A DNA stretch of 64,000 nt from Zancudomyces culisetae (taxonomy: Eukaryota > Kickxellomycota > Harpellomycetes > Harpellales > Legeriomycetaceae), in NCBI GenBank assembly GCA_001969505.1, contig LSSK01000017.1:50187-114186 (forward strand), in the 5' to 3' direction. Below are positions 52,454 through 63,335 of the stretch, piece by piece. The notes beneath the pieces were generated by a model. That model saw only the letters and a list, made by a program, of their open reading frames with translations, was not told the DNA's origin and searched no databases. Position 1 is the first letter of the stretch; each line of letters starts with the position of its first letter. The position numbers were made by a program, and so were the translations under genes.

Positions 52454-53820
52454 CTACGTTCTATTCACAACATCATCCTCCTCTTTAAGATCGAGCTCTG
52501 CGAGATGAGTTTGTTTCTGAATGTCTTCAAATTCCTTTAATAACTCCTGACTGTTTACTAGGTTTTCTTCTGGTTCCCATGTGTTGTCATTATCATTGAA
52601 ACCTTTCCACTTGATAAGGTAATACTTGGTTTTTTCTTTGATTTTTCTGTCTAGGATCTGATCTACTTCCCATTCTTCATTATCATCAACAATGATTGGT
52701 TCTGGCGGTCTTTGTGTCTGTCCTGGTATGGTCGGCTTGTAGTATCTTTCCAATAGGGAGACATGGTATACATTATGAGATTTCATAGTGTCTGGAAGAT
52801 CTAGTTTGTAAGCTACCTGATTAATCTTATCTGATATCCTGAAAGGCCCTAGCCTTTGGTAGTCCAGTTTGCTTGATGGTCTTGTGGTTTTGATGTTTTT
52901 TCTGAGTAACCATACAATGTCGTCAACCTTGAATTCCTGATATTTACGTTTCGTGTTTGAATATTTCTTGGCGGCGTCCTGCGCGTTTTTTAGGTTATCC
53001 TTGATTGTTTCCTGAATTTTCTTGATTGTACTTAGTCTCTGTTCCAACGAAGGTACATTTGTGCTGAAGTTGTTTAGCTTCAAAAGATCTGCTTTTGGAT
53101 GGTAGCCTGAGTTAGCATAAAATGGAGTATGCTTGGTGCTATTGTTTGTTGAGTTGTTATAGGCAAACTCTGCAAGTGGTAGTAGTTCAGCCCAATTGTC
53201 CTGATTATAAGTTGTGTAACATCTTAGATACTGTTCAAGTGTTTGATTTACGCGTTCAACCTGACCATTTGCTTCTGGGTGGTATGCTGTAGTAAGATTA
53301 GATTTGATTCCTAATATTTTTGTCAATGATTGCCAGAATGCGGATCTAAACTGTGGCCCTATGTCTGAGGCTATCTCTTCTGGGAGTCCGTGATGTTTAA
53401 AGATGTTGTCTAAATATAGCTTGGCAGTCTTTGCGGCAACTATGGATTCATTGCAAGCAATGAAGTGTGCTTGTTTAGTTAGTCTACAGACGACAACTAA
53501 GATAGAGTCAAAGTTATTTGAGCGTGGGAGTTTGACTATAAAGTCAATGGATGTAAATTGCCATGGGCGTTCTGGAATTGGTAACGGGGTGAGTAGTCCA
53601 TAAGGCTTGTGTCTGGAGTGCTTGGTTCTTTGACAGGTATCACATCCTTTGATGTAGTTGTTGATATACTGTCTCATTCCTTTCCAGTAGAAGTCTTTGG
53701 CAATTAGATTATATGTCTTGAACTGCCCTGGATGTCCAGCGGTAACTGCATCTTGTCTGACCTTTAGAATTTCCAGTTTCTCTGATTCTGACTTGATTTC
53801 TCTGATCCGGGCGTTTTGAA
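52454..53820 (-). pseudogene. Integrase with C-terminal chromodomain
   Basis: The zinc-binding part (AGHPGQF ... CDTCQRTKH) is followed by the catalytic core with SIDFIVKLP, ASDIGPQFRS and HPEANGQVERVNQ, which carry the D-D-E triad. The usual SDRGPQF reads SDIGPQF. Then come the GPF-like region and a chromodomain (DQILDRKI, YYLIKWKGFNDNDNTWEPEENL split over about 52640-52560), which in chromoviruses is thought to steer insertion into heterochromatin. The frame is shifted relative to RNase H, with a TAA just before about 53820, so the integrase N-terminus is disconnected from pol. Confidence 0.85.
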
Positions 53821-53871
53821 TTTAGACCTGATTTATCCAAAATTTGTGCGGGAGAAGTGTGGATTAAAACT

Positions 53872-55215
53872 TTATTGTGGGTTTGCGTAGGGTTCACCCT
53901 CCTTAGGAAGCAAGTCGGTCCTCCGACTCAAGGCATCTGCTACAGGGTTTAAAGCTCCTGGTCTGTAGCAAAGTTTGAAGTCATACTCAGATAGGGTACC
54001 AGCCCATCTGGCATGTCTTTGTTTTAATATGCGTTTTGACCTGAAAAAGGTTAGGTTCCGATGATCGGAATAAATGGATATAGGGTGAATTGCGCCTGAT
54101 AGGTAGTGTCTCCAATGCTTGAGTGAGTCAAAAATGGCTAAAAGTTCTTTGTCATGAACGTCGTAGTTCACTTCTGCGTCTACCAGCTTCCTGGAGTAAA
54201 ATGCTACAGGATGTTGTTTGTCGTTGGATTCTGGATCTGGTTGTGTCAGAACTGCTCCGATTGCAAAATCTGAAGCGTCGGTCTCTAGAGTGAACGGTAG
54301 ATTGGGATCGACATGATGTAGTATTGGAGCTGATGTTATCAGGTTCTTTAGGGTTTTGAAAGCGGTATTGCATTCTCCTGACCATTCAAATTTGATGTCC
54401 TTTTTGGTGAGATTAGTAAGTGGTTTTGCTACTTTGGAGTAGTCCCTGATAAATCTTCTGTAAAAGTTTGCAAATCCTAGAAAACTCATGACATCTTTTA
54501 CATTCTTTGGCGTCTCCCAATCTAGGATACTGATTACTTTGTCTTTGCTCATAGATATTCCTTTATCAGATACGACAAAGCCTAAGAATTCGACCGATTT
54601 CTGATCAAATAGACTTTTCTCGAGTTTGGCGTATAGTCCATGCTGCCGGAGCCGAACTAGTACGTCTTTGACATGTTTTGTATGGGTATCTTGATCTGGT
54701 CAGAAGATTAAAATATCATCAAGATAAATTATCACCGAGATATCAAGCATGTCACGAAAAATGTCGTTCATCATGTGTTGGAATATCGCAGGAGCATTAG
54801 TAAGACCGAAAGGCATTACTAAGTATTCAAAGTGACCGTATCTAGACCTGAATGCTGTTTTCCATTCCTCACCTGGCTTCATTCTAACAAGGTTGTAGGC
54901 TCCCCTGAGATCGATCTTGGTGAATATTCTAGATGATGATAAGCGATCTAGAAGTTCTGTGATAAGTGGAAGCGGATATCTGTTTTTAACTGTGATTTCA
55001 TTGAGTTCTCGGTAGTCCACACACGGTCTTAGCCCTCCATCTTTCTTGTTCACAAAAAATATTGGTGCACCTGCAGGTGATTTGCTTGGTCTGATATAAC
55101 CCTTTTGGAGGTTTACTTTGATGTATTCTTCAAGAGCTTTTAGTTCTGGTCCAGATAGGTTGTAGATTGGTTTGAACGGTTGTATTTTATCTTTGTCTTG
55201 TTTGGAATTTCGCAA
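53872..55215 (-). pseudogene. Reverse transcriptase - RNase H, one in-frame stop
   Basis: The RT part has [43 protein letters not shown] and the catalytic YLDD box. Directly after YLDDILIF a TGA at 54702-54700 interrupts the frame, which then continues without another stop to 53872. The connection and RNase H part shows FLGFANFYRRFI, TLETDASDFAIGAVL, DKELLAIFDSLKHWRHYL and a closing NPVADALSRR. A single stop in an otherwise clean 447-codon frame suggests fairly recent inactivation. Confidence 0.85.
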
Positions 55216-55217
55216 TT

Positions 55218-55805
55218 TTAGGGTTTTAGTTCCGGTAGTGTGTCCGAGTTATTCTTTGAAAAAACATCACGATAGTCCTTGTACTTAGAGGGTAGGCTTA
55301 ACTCAGGTTCGGGTGTACAGGTTGCTTTATTGATTTCCTCTACAGGTTCAGGTCTTATTAACTGTAGGGTGAGGTTCTCCCAATTGATTTGTGGATTGTT
55401 TGTACGTAACCATGGTAATCCGAGAATTATAGGGTTGCTGAGATTTTTAACTAAGTTAAAGCTGATTTTTTCCTGAAAAGTATTTATCATTATTGGTAAC
55501 CTCGTTGAATCATGTGTGATTAATCCTTCTCTAGAATTACTATTATCTGCTATTAATAATCTACTAGGATAGGTTTTCCTGATCATTTTGATTTTGTTAT
55601 GTATCGCAAAATCAAGATTAATGAAGTTTACTGATGCTCCTGAGTCAATCAGTGCATATGTATGATTATCTTTATTATTGTTTAAACTAATATTAATAAA
55701 AAACTTGTTTTTTGAATTATTTAATTTTCTACTTTTTATGGTACTATTCTTTATAAATAAACTACTAATAAAATTTGAGGCATTGTAGTTCTTCAGTTCC
55801 TTCAT
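55218..55805 (-). pseudogene. Retroelement aspartic protease segment
   Basis: The active-site motif LIDSGASVNF (DSGA type) near residue 53 and the later PIILGLPWL strand identify the retropepsin-like domain. The frame ends in TAA at 55220-55218 just before the RT region, which continues in another frame two bases further on, so Pro-Pol is interrupted here in this copy. Confidence 0.75.
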
Positions 55806-55840
55806 TCCTGAAGATTCGATTTGTTTTTTGGCTTAAACTT

Positions 55841-56440
55841 TTATGGGATTGGAGAGTCTGGCTGGTAAATAGACTTTTTGAACATTTTCTTGAGTTGTTT
55901 GGCCTTCCGAGGACACTCTTTCAGGGAGTGATTGGGGTTTGCACAGTAAAAACATAACTTGTTGTACTTACGGTGGTCTCTTTCTGATTCTGTAAGTCTT
56001 TTGGTTCCAATTAGGTCGATGTCCATACTGTCAGTATCTCGTCTTGAGAAGGATTTATTCGGAATCCAAGGTTCTCTCCTGAGTTTTTCGGTTCTTCTTT
56101 GGGCTATTCGGTTGTCGATTCTGATACACAATGCGGTGTATAACTCAAAATCACCTGGGATTCGATCCATTGTGGCGAGCGTGTCTTTTATCTCGTCGTT
56201 GAGCCCGTCATAGAATAACTTGATTAGAGCTGCTTCATTGAAATCCGCTTCTAGTGCAATGCTTTTAAAATGTGTCGAGTATGTTGGGCAGTTTGAAGTC
56301 CCTTGTCTCATTTTCGACAGTCTCATCTGGGCTTTCCAGGTAGAGTTAGGATCTCCGTAAGTGTGTTCGAGTAAGGCAAAGAATTTATTGCTATCAAGGA
56401 GCGCTGGATGGTTTGATCTTCCATAGTTCGAAACTGTCAT
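55841..56440 (-). pseudogene. Gag fragment with CCHC zinc knuckle
   Basis: A 199-residue frame corresponding to the C-terminal half of a Ty3/gypsy Gag: capsid-like helices (FFALLEHTYGDPNS, LIKLFYDGLNDEIKD) followed by a basic region and a single CCHC knuckle, CFYCANPNHSLKEC. Gag packages element RNA into virus-like particles in the cytoplasm. The N-terminal capsid half is missing, consistent with 5' truncation of the element. The protease frame starts 35 bases after gag ends, in another frame. Confidence 0.8.
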
Positions 56441-56753
56441 GATTTATCATGTCATAACTGCTATTTTTTTTTATTTTATTTTTATTTTAGATAGAGTTTA
56501 TTAGTGTCCTGAACAAAAAAATCAAATAAAAAGAAATACTAGTAAGTAAGTGTAACTAAATCAAAAATCTGTTCATAGGGAGTGTATCCTGGAAATAGTT
56601 GAGAAATTCTTGGTAGATAAAAAATTCGTTTCGAGGATCTGTGGTTATTATTATTGTTATTTGTGTTTGAGGAGATTGTTGATGGAGAATTGTTGAAAAA
56701 ATTGAAAATTGATAGGAGATTTATAAAATGTTGGAGTGACATTATTTTTTTGA

Positions 56754-57270
56754 TCAATCAGGTTCAAATTCAAACAGGTTTTTCTCCTCATCATTGATTT
56801 TGTTGTATACTTTGTAGTACATCCGCATGTATTCTTTCCATCTAAATAATAGTTGAAATGCGTTGTAGTTTTTTTCTGATAGTGCGCCTCAGTTTTCGCT
56901 CTGTATATATTCCAGATGGCTGATGCTAAATAATTTTATGTCTTTAATACGGTGCCTAATTTTGTTGCATCCAGACATAATTTCTTCCCAATTGAAGTCG
57001 ATTTTTTCAATTTTCCTGATTTTTTTCAAGGTTGATTGTTCAATGAATGTTTTTTTTTTAGAATGGAAATTAAAAGGGAAAAAAAATTATTCCAAAAACA
57101 CTTGATTCTACTACAGTCAAAGAGGCGTGTTTGATAGTTTCGGTTTCGTTTTTTTTACAGATTTTACAAAGCGAATTTTCTATCGATCCAGTCCAACTCG
57201 ATACTGTTATATAACTGCTATTTTTAATTTCACTTAAAAATAGTAAATGCTTAAATTTATTTAACATTCT
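56754..57270 (-). mobile_element. LINE (non-LTR) 3'-end fragment, zf-RVT region
   Basis: The minus strand encodes a zinc-binding reverse-transcriptase C-terminus: CKICKKNETETIKH (zf-RVT style C-x2-C...H), then ASAIWNIYRAKTEAHYQ and, after a frame change, RWKEYMRMYYKVYNKINDEEK, ending in TGA at 56756-56754. The AIWNIY motif recurs in the fragment at 58.8-60.9 kb, so both belong to related LINEs. Several frameshifts mark it as dead. Confidence 0.65.
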
Positions 57271-57430
57271 CTCCGCAAATTAAATTTATTCTCAAATATT
57301 CATTCTCATATGAATTATTTGTAAAAAATTTATTAAACATTTTACCCTTTGTGGAGAATGTTTCAATAGCTGCAATTCAAAAAAATATAGCAGTTAAAAT
57401 ATTAACGATGTTTTAGTTTGAACATTCTCT
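57211..57430. repeat. Cluster of nested short inverted repeats
   Basis: TAACTGCTAT at about 57213 faces ATAGCAGTTA at about 57383. Between them AACATTCTC at about 57266 faces GAGAATGTT at about 57353, and another AACATTCTC lies at about 57420. AACTGCTATTTTT also occurs at about 56458 near the chromovirus 5' truncation. Confidence 0.6.
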
Positions 57431-57498
57431 AGTACATTTTGATTAAGTTGTATTTTCCGTTTTAAAATTTTGTTAAGGTAAATTATATAATTGAAAGG

Positions 57499-57532
57499 AT
57501 TTTATTGCTAAGGTGACCTTTAGCAATAAAAT
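57499..57532. repeat. Near-perfect palindrome around GGTGACC
   Basis: ATTTTATTGCTAAGG is followed by TGA and then CCTTTAGCAATAAAAT, so 15-base arms pair with one extra T. It lies 17 bases left of the right 258-bp repeat. Confidence 0.8.
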
Positions 57533-57549
57533 ATTTGCATTCCATAGTA

Positions 57550-57807
57550 TTTATTTTACATAAACCAAAACAACCCAATGTTGAACTAAACCCCAACATT
57601 GAAAATCATGAAACTAATCAAGGGTCAAACTCCTTGTATGTTTATCGAAGTAAGAAATTATTTTTTCTTCGATAAACAAGGTCTTGCGACCTTGGTTTTT
57701 TTCATGAAATTTTCGCTGACAAAAAAGTATATAAACCCAACGAATTTCGTTGTGGAAATCGTCAGTGAAAAATATTCTCTTTAGTTTAATAAAGTTAATA
57801 TTATTCT
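57550..57807 (+). repeat. 258-bp repeat, right copy (inverted, solo-LTR-like)
   Basis: Perfect inverted copy of 52051-52308, about 5.2 kb from it. It carries TATATAAA at about 57728 and AATAAA at about 57789 on the plus strand. No matching plus-strand pol lies beside it, so it may be a solo LTR of the same family or one arm of an inverted-repeat structure. Partial similarity continues for roughly 150 bases to the right. Confidence 0.85.
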
Positions 57808-58809
57808 TAAATCAAGTTATTAATAAAATATATCTAGTTCTAACAAGTTATAATATAGTACTTAGTGTCAGGTCCTGAGAGAAACCTAGCAAACAATAAA
57901 ACTATAATTGTGATTACGACTATAATAGTACGTCCCGCAAATAATCCTTGAAGGTAAGTATTTACGTAGTCTAGATCAGTGTATAACTTTTTTTTCTTTT
58001 GTATTTCCTTTGTGTTAATAGTTTTTTATTTTTCAATTACCTCGCTTTTTCTTTTCAAAAATAATCCTACTTCCGCCGTTTTTTATATTTAGATTAATTT
58101 TTCTCCTTACGTTCACCATCCATTATTTATGATTAAATAAATTAAATGATCTTATAAAACTAAATATAAACCAATTTATACTCTAGTTGTTCCTGAAGTT
58201 TTTAGTATAATCATAAAATGATTCAGGTTATTGTCAGAATCGACACGTGATTCAATTACATATCACATAATTTTCAACCCCAACTTGACCAGTAGGATAA
58301 ATAAAACTTTAAATACAAGTTTAAGGAGAGAAAATTTAACAGCCAATAATAATCGTCTATTTACCCAAAATATATAATATATTTTTTTAATTTTTTTTTT
58401 GAAAATGTTCATGTATAATTATAAATGCAATAAATTTTATTTAGTTTATATCATTATCCTAACTAAAAATTTTACCAAACTTTTCAATTTCTCATAATAA
58501 TATATTTTAATTTTAAATAATTACATTACATTTACCGACCTCCACATTATTAATTTCAATGTTTAAATTAATGTTTTAGATATGTTTTAATTTTAGTTAA
58601 ATTTTAACATTATCGTCACATCATATAAAGTAAATAAGCTATGCAATTGTAATGATAGAACGAACGTTTTACAACATGTTTAGTTTCGTTTAGTTGATTC
58701 ACTTGTAGTCCAGTTTAATTATAAATATAATTTATACAAGTTCAGACCTTGACAAATATATACTTAATATGATCAATATAGGTTAAAAATTAAAAAGGAA
58801 CGATCTCGA
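57808..58809. other. AT-rich spacer between repeat and LINE fragment
   Basis: No gene seen. The first about 150 bases show diverged similarity to the flank of the left 258-bp repeat. Confidence 0.4.
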
Positions 58810-60860
58810 CTACTCATCGACTTGGCTCTCCTCTCCTGGCTCGATAGAAAACCACGAACATTTGACCTTGAGCCATGTTCGTTTGAATCTATTGAGCGTT
58901 TGGTACTTGTAGTCTTGGTTGATTTTTTCTCGAAGCATTCAGATAAAACAATGATTTAATTCAGTTCCGTTAAGGTTGACATTCGACACGAGCTCGCGGT
59001 ACGCGCGCGCTAAATGTTCCATATGGCTAAAGCGTGTAGAGTTGTCCTTCCAGGTATTTTTCCTTTATATTTATTAAACATATTATAAATATCTTGTATA
59101 GCTATCTTGTTTTCTGTACTGTTTTCTGTTGCGTTTTCTGTTGATTTTGCGTTTCTGTCTTCAATAAAATATATAATATTATTCCAGTATAATTGCATTC
59201 AATTACAGTCCTACAACACATGTTTGTAGTCTTTATCGTCCATCTTACAAAAGCGACAGCGACTATCACCATATATTTTTCCGCAATTCTGTTCCATGTT
59301 TCTATATCTTTCCCTGTTATAATTCCACCTTGGTACATTAGCCTTAAGAAACTTTTAATTTTTGGCTGTACATTCAATGTTCGTATATTTTTCCAGCTAA
59401 AGCTCTCTATACTGTTAATTTCTATCCCCATTTTCTTGTAGTTTGGCTCTACTTTTTTCCTTTGCTCTGTTGCTACAAGATGACCCTCTAGGTATTGCCG
59501 TGCCATTTTTGTTGTGTAGGACCATTCTACACTGTCAAAAATGGATAGCTTATCTTTTGGTAACCTAGTTTGTTTTGCACTATTTTCAGTCTCAAAAAAA
59601 TTTTGTTCATCGATTTTACTTAAATATAATTCCTTTGATTTCAATTCAATTTCAATTTTATATTTTGATTTATCATCATCACTCAGAATTTTTTTATAAT
59701 TACCGAAGAAATCGGGTACATTTTTTATACCTAATTGCTTTAATAATAATTTACCTTTTTTGTAGATATATCAATCAAATTCTTAACAAAATTACGCTTA
59801 GAATTTTTTGTTTATTAAATTCCCAATTTTTAACGTTTGTAATATCAATATTAATGAATTCATCGTATAAATATCAATTTTGACCCATATAATCCTTTTT
59901 TGGCACATTTTGAGTCAGTTTTCACCAAAATAAGCGTCTGAGTACATAATTTCACCGCTATGATATTATTTGAGTTAATAGTTAAAAATTGATTTATGCT
60001 ATTTCTTGCCACATTAATTTCCTTATTGGTATTATCTATTAACCTCGAAATAAATCAAATTCCTATATATAATTAAAGAATGCAACTGGAAATCAATGGG
60101 AATTAATCCTCAACCACCCAGGTCAACTGGGAGTTTGTCACGATTGACACTAGGTACTATTGTTGCTTTAAAATATTTTATTTATATAAGATAATATACA
60201 TTGTAAAGAATTTCATACCAGAAAATTTTTACTTTATATATCAATTATATTACATATAAAAAAATGTACTATTATTATAATTAACTAATGAAAAATTAAT
60301 ATTATAATTATAATTTTGGTTTTGTTTTTATTTCATTACTTTATAATGAATCAGACAACAAAATGATTCAATTAAAATAAGTGTTTTGATTAATATTGTA
60401 ATAATACTAATTCAAAATTTATCGTGTCATATTCATGACATAGTTCTAGTTTTTCGATACCAATTCTTGATTTTTTTCCGTTCCAAATAAAATTTTTGAC
60501 TAAACTTTTGAGTTTGTCTCTAAAGAGTTTTCCAAACGGTATGACCTGGGCACTGACCAAACCTTAGAAAGTTTAAAGAAATAGTTAGCAAAATCTTGCC
60601 GGATATTGATAGATGCCTCTTGCTAATTATTTTAGCCTTTGCATCTATATCCGAAAGAACTTATCCTCCATGATTTTTTATTGATTCCATATATGTTGAA
60701 AGTGATCCATAAATATCTAAAATTTGCTACCTTATCCAACACAGAGTAAAACCCATCAATGACAGATATTTTTCCGATGCTGATATCTAATGTTTTTCCA
60801 CGATTAACTCTTGCATTATATGCCTTGCAATGCAACTCCACCATAATTATAATAATATTT
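58810..60860 (-). mobile_element. Decayed LINE, RT C-terminus to zf-RVT end
   Basis: Reading leftward from about 60844, the minus strand encodes the end of a LINE reverse transcriptase (CKAYNARVNRGKTLDI; ANFRYLWITFNIYGINKKSW). After frame changes comes LVKNFIWNGKKSRIGIE (about 60510-60460). At 59644-59010 follows the region between RT and the zinc motif (WKNIRTLNVQPKIKSFLRLM, TWNRIAEKY) and then CRFCKMDDKDYKHVLQDC in another frame, a zf-RVT zinc motif. LHALAIWNI and a charged tail end at a TAG at 58812-58810. At least three frame changes are needed, so it is a pseudogene. The 60.4-59.7 kb link is not readable, so two fragments rather than one are possible. Confidence 0.65.
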
Positions 60861-60916
60861 AATCTTCAACATAATAATTGGTTTAAGCTTTGTTGTAATT
60901 CAATAAAACTCGTGCT

Positions 60917-62275
60917 GTGACAATGGGGGCCACACAGCATAGACCTCTTCGCTTCATCCAACAACAACCAACTTCCGGTATACGGGAGTTGGTACAAGGA
61001 CCCGAAGGCTGCAGTCCAGCACGCTTTCCGAACGACATGGTAGACGTGGAAGAGCTCATACATATGCCCTATATGGAACTTATGTGGGTCTTAAAAAAGA
61101 TCAAGGAGGACCGGGCAAGAGCCATACTGATTTCACCGAACTGGCAATCAGCAATGTGGTACCCGTCGTTGAAGAGGATTTGCTGCAGGAGATCCATACA
61201 AGTACCAGCAGCGACAGTAATGACAGAGGGACCTACATCGATAATGCAAAAGAACAGAGCCTGGACGTTAATTGCGTGGAAGGCAAACGGGGCTCAAAAA
61301 GAAAGGAATTATATAAGGAAGCCCTTGAGCTTATATCATGGAACCCAAGAGCGACGAAAAGAAGAAAACAAGCGGAAGGGATAGTCAACAAGTTCATGCG
61401 ATGGTGGGAGAAGCGAAAGGACAGTACAACCGGAGTAATCAGTATAATTAACTATCTAACAGAGATATACAGAGAAGGCAAACTATCGCCTCAAACAAAC
61501 ATTAACTACAAGTCGACATTGGTAGGAAAAATCGATCATGACAACACTACCGCAGAGGAGCATAAAATTTTAAACAAGTTTACAAAGACCATGAAGGAAT
61601 TAAGCTTTAAGAGTTTCATTAACGTAAATTATAACATAAAAAAAATTATAGAAGAAATTAAAAGTTGGGGGGAAAATGGAAGCCTAAGCATATCACAGTT
61701 AACAAGCAAAGTTTGCTGGCTACTCGCGGTTACCGGATTCATGAGACCGAGCGATCTGTTCTGGGCGGACGACGCACAAACCAAAGTAACAGAACACCAT
61801 ATAAGCATAATAGTGGTGGCTCCTAAAGAGAAGAGAGAAGGGTCACCAATTATCAAGGAAATAAAAATTAATAGCCACAGTGACCGAAGAATATGCCCAG
61901 TAGCGGCATATACGGAATACAAGAACATGACAAGTGAGCCGTGTCATAGAACACGAAAAATATCCAAATATTTTATTACATAGAATATTGAGACACTAAT
62001 AATTATAACAAACACTTGTCTACTAGCTCAATAGGACGATATATTAAAGAATTAAATGCGTTGATGATATTACCAGCTGGAACAAAAAAGATCAAAGCAT
62101 GAGCACAGGGTGCCTAGTTGGCATTACGAGCAGGTAAAAGTCGATGAAAGATTGTCTACCATGCATTCTGGTTCAATCTTAATTTATTCAATAACCACTA
62201 CCGCCTGAGCCGGTTTTCAACGAAAACGTATCACAGGCGATACGGGGCTAGGAAGTTCACAATTCGATACCACTC
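60917..62275 (+). mobile_element. Decayed DIRS-like retroelement, tyrosine recombinase part
   Basis: The left end encodes the post-RNase-H segment typical of DIRS/Ngaro-type elements, split over two frames: IDLFASSNNNQLPVYGSW (about 60939), then MELMWVLKKIKEDRARAILISPNWQSAMWYP (split here at about 61075-61150). A 299-codon frame (61084-61983) holds the tyrosine recombinase with TNINYKSTLVGKI and LLAVTGFMRPSDLFW, where the Arg of MRPSD is the first catalytic Arg, plus a Lys in APKEKR. The frame stops at a TAG at 61981-61983. The C-terminal part continues in another frame (SIGRYIKELNAL, LALRAGKS, NNHYRLSR with the presumed Tyr nucleophile) and contains TGA and TAG codons. RT and Gag are absent. 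These elements integrate by recombination instead of by a DDE integrase. Confidence 0.72.
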
Positions 62276-63335
62276 CGAGATATACAATGAGTTTCAAAAA
62301 AGTCTCAAAATATTGAAAATATTTATAAGTGTAATATCTCGCTCAATTATATCCAGAAATTACGCATTTATTAATTTGTATAAAGCACAAATAATATTAT
62401 TTATTTTTTATATATTGTGATTTTTTTGGTAAAAAACTCATTCTGAAATTGATAAATTGAAAAAATTTTAAAATTATGACAATTTTGGGAATTTTCAATA
62501 AAAAACTTTGAACTTTCATAACTTTATTAATTCTAATCTTAAATTTACAAACTTTTAATTTTAATAGTATATAACATTTTTAAATATTACTATAAAATTA
62601 TTTAAAATATAATATCTGAAATACGTAAACGTGATATAATAACGCGACAATTGAATGTGGAAGCATGTAACAGCCAATATGTTACATGATACTACCCATA
62701 ATATATGATTTATATCTTCTATATACCCATTTGTTTATGCTAATGTTGTAATTACCTATTAATTACAACCTGACCTTACAATAAAACTCGTTCTGTGACA
62801 TTTTGGATTCTTCTAACTCCTAGTAAATCAGTCTAGTTTAGTTAGAAAAATAAAATAAAAAATCATATGATTATGGGTGAAAACGAGCCAAATACACCCG
62901 AAATAGTATAGTTTTCCGGAGCCTCTGAACATTTTTTTATCTTCATGTGTTGGCTTTAATTGAGTTTAATTAGAATTTTTATTTTGAAGAATATTAACTT
63001 CATAAATGAAGAGAATATTTTACACTGCTCTTCAATAGACATTTTCTGTCGGGGTTTAATTAATTGAAGAGACAGGTAAAAAATAAGAAAAATTATTTTT
63101 GTGCATGAAGTATTTAACGTTATGTGATGATTCAAGATAATAATCACATCCAGACATTTACATAGATGTAATCCTGAAAATCATTTTCATATAGATGTAA
63201 ACGTTATAAATCACGTTATCACGTTACGATACTAATTCTGTGATTGTTACTTTACGTGTTCACGTTACAATTAAATTTGAAATAATAATATATTAATTTT
63301 AACTGTTAAATCTGAAAAATACTAACTAATTCATA
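62276..63335. other. AT-rich spacer with possible LTR end
   Basis: No coding sequence seen. A 22-base motif ending CTGTGACA at 62779-62800, next to an AATAAA, may be the 3' end of an LTR of the Ty3 element that follows. Confidence 0.35.

Larger units (their letters stand above)
52051..56440 (-). mobile_element. Degenerate chromodomain Ty3/gypsy retrotransposon (chromovirus), 5'-truncated
   Basis: On the minus strand the order is gag (partial), protease, reverse transcriptase, RNase H, integrase and chromodomain, the order of Ty3/gypsy chromoviruses. The 258-bp repeat at 52051-52308 lies where the 3' LTR should be, about 150 bases after the pol stop. No matching direct copy lies upstream of gag, and gag lacks its N-terminal part, so the 5' end is missing beyond about 56440. 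At least three lesions break pol: a frame change between protease and RT, a TGA in RT, and a frame change before integrase. The copy is therefore non-autonomous. Details are given in the separate part entries. Confidence 0.88.

Noticed and set aside
62100-62290. tRNA-like strings (GGTTCAATC, TTCGATACC)
   Set aside because: No cloverleaf could be formed and the stretch reads as the C-terminus of the decayed tyrosine recombinase.
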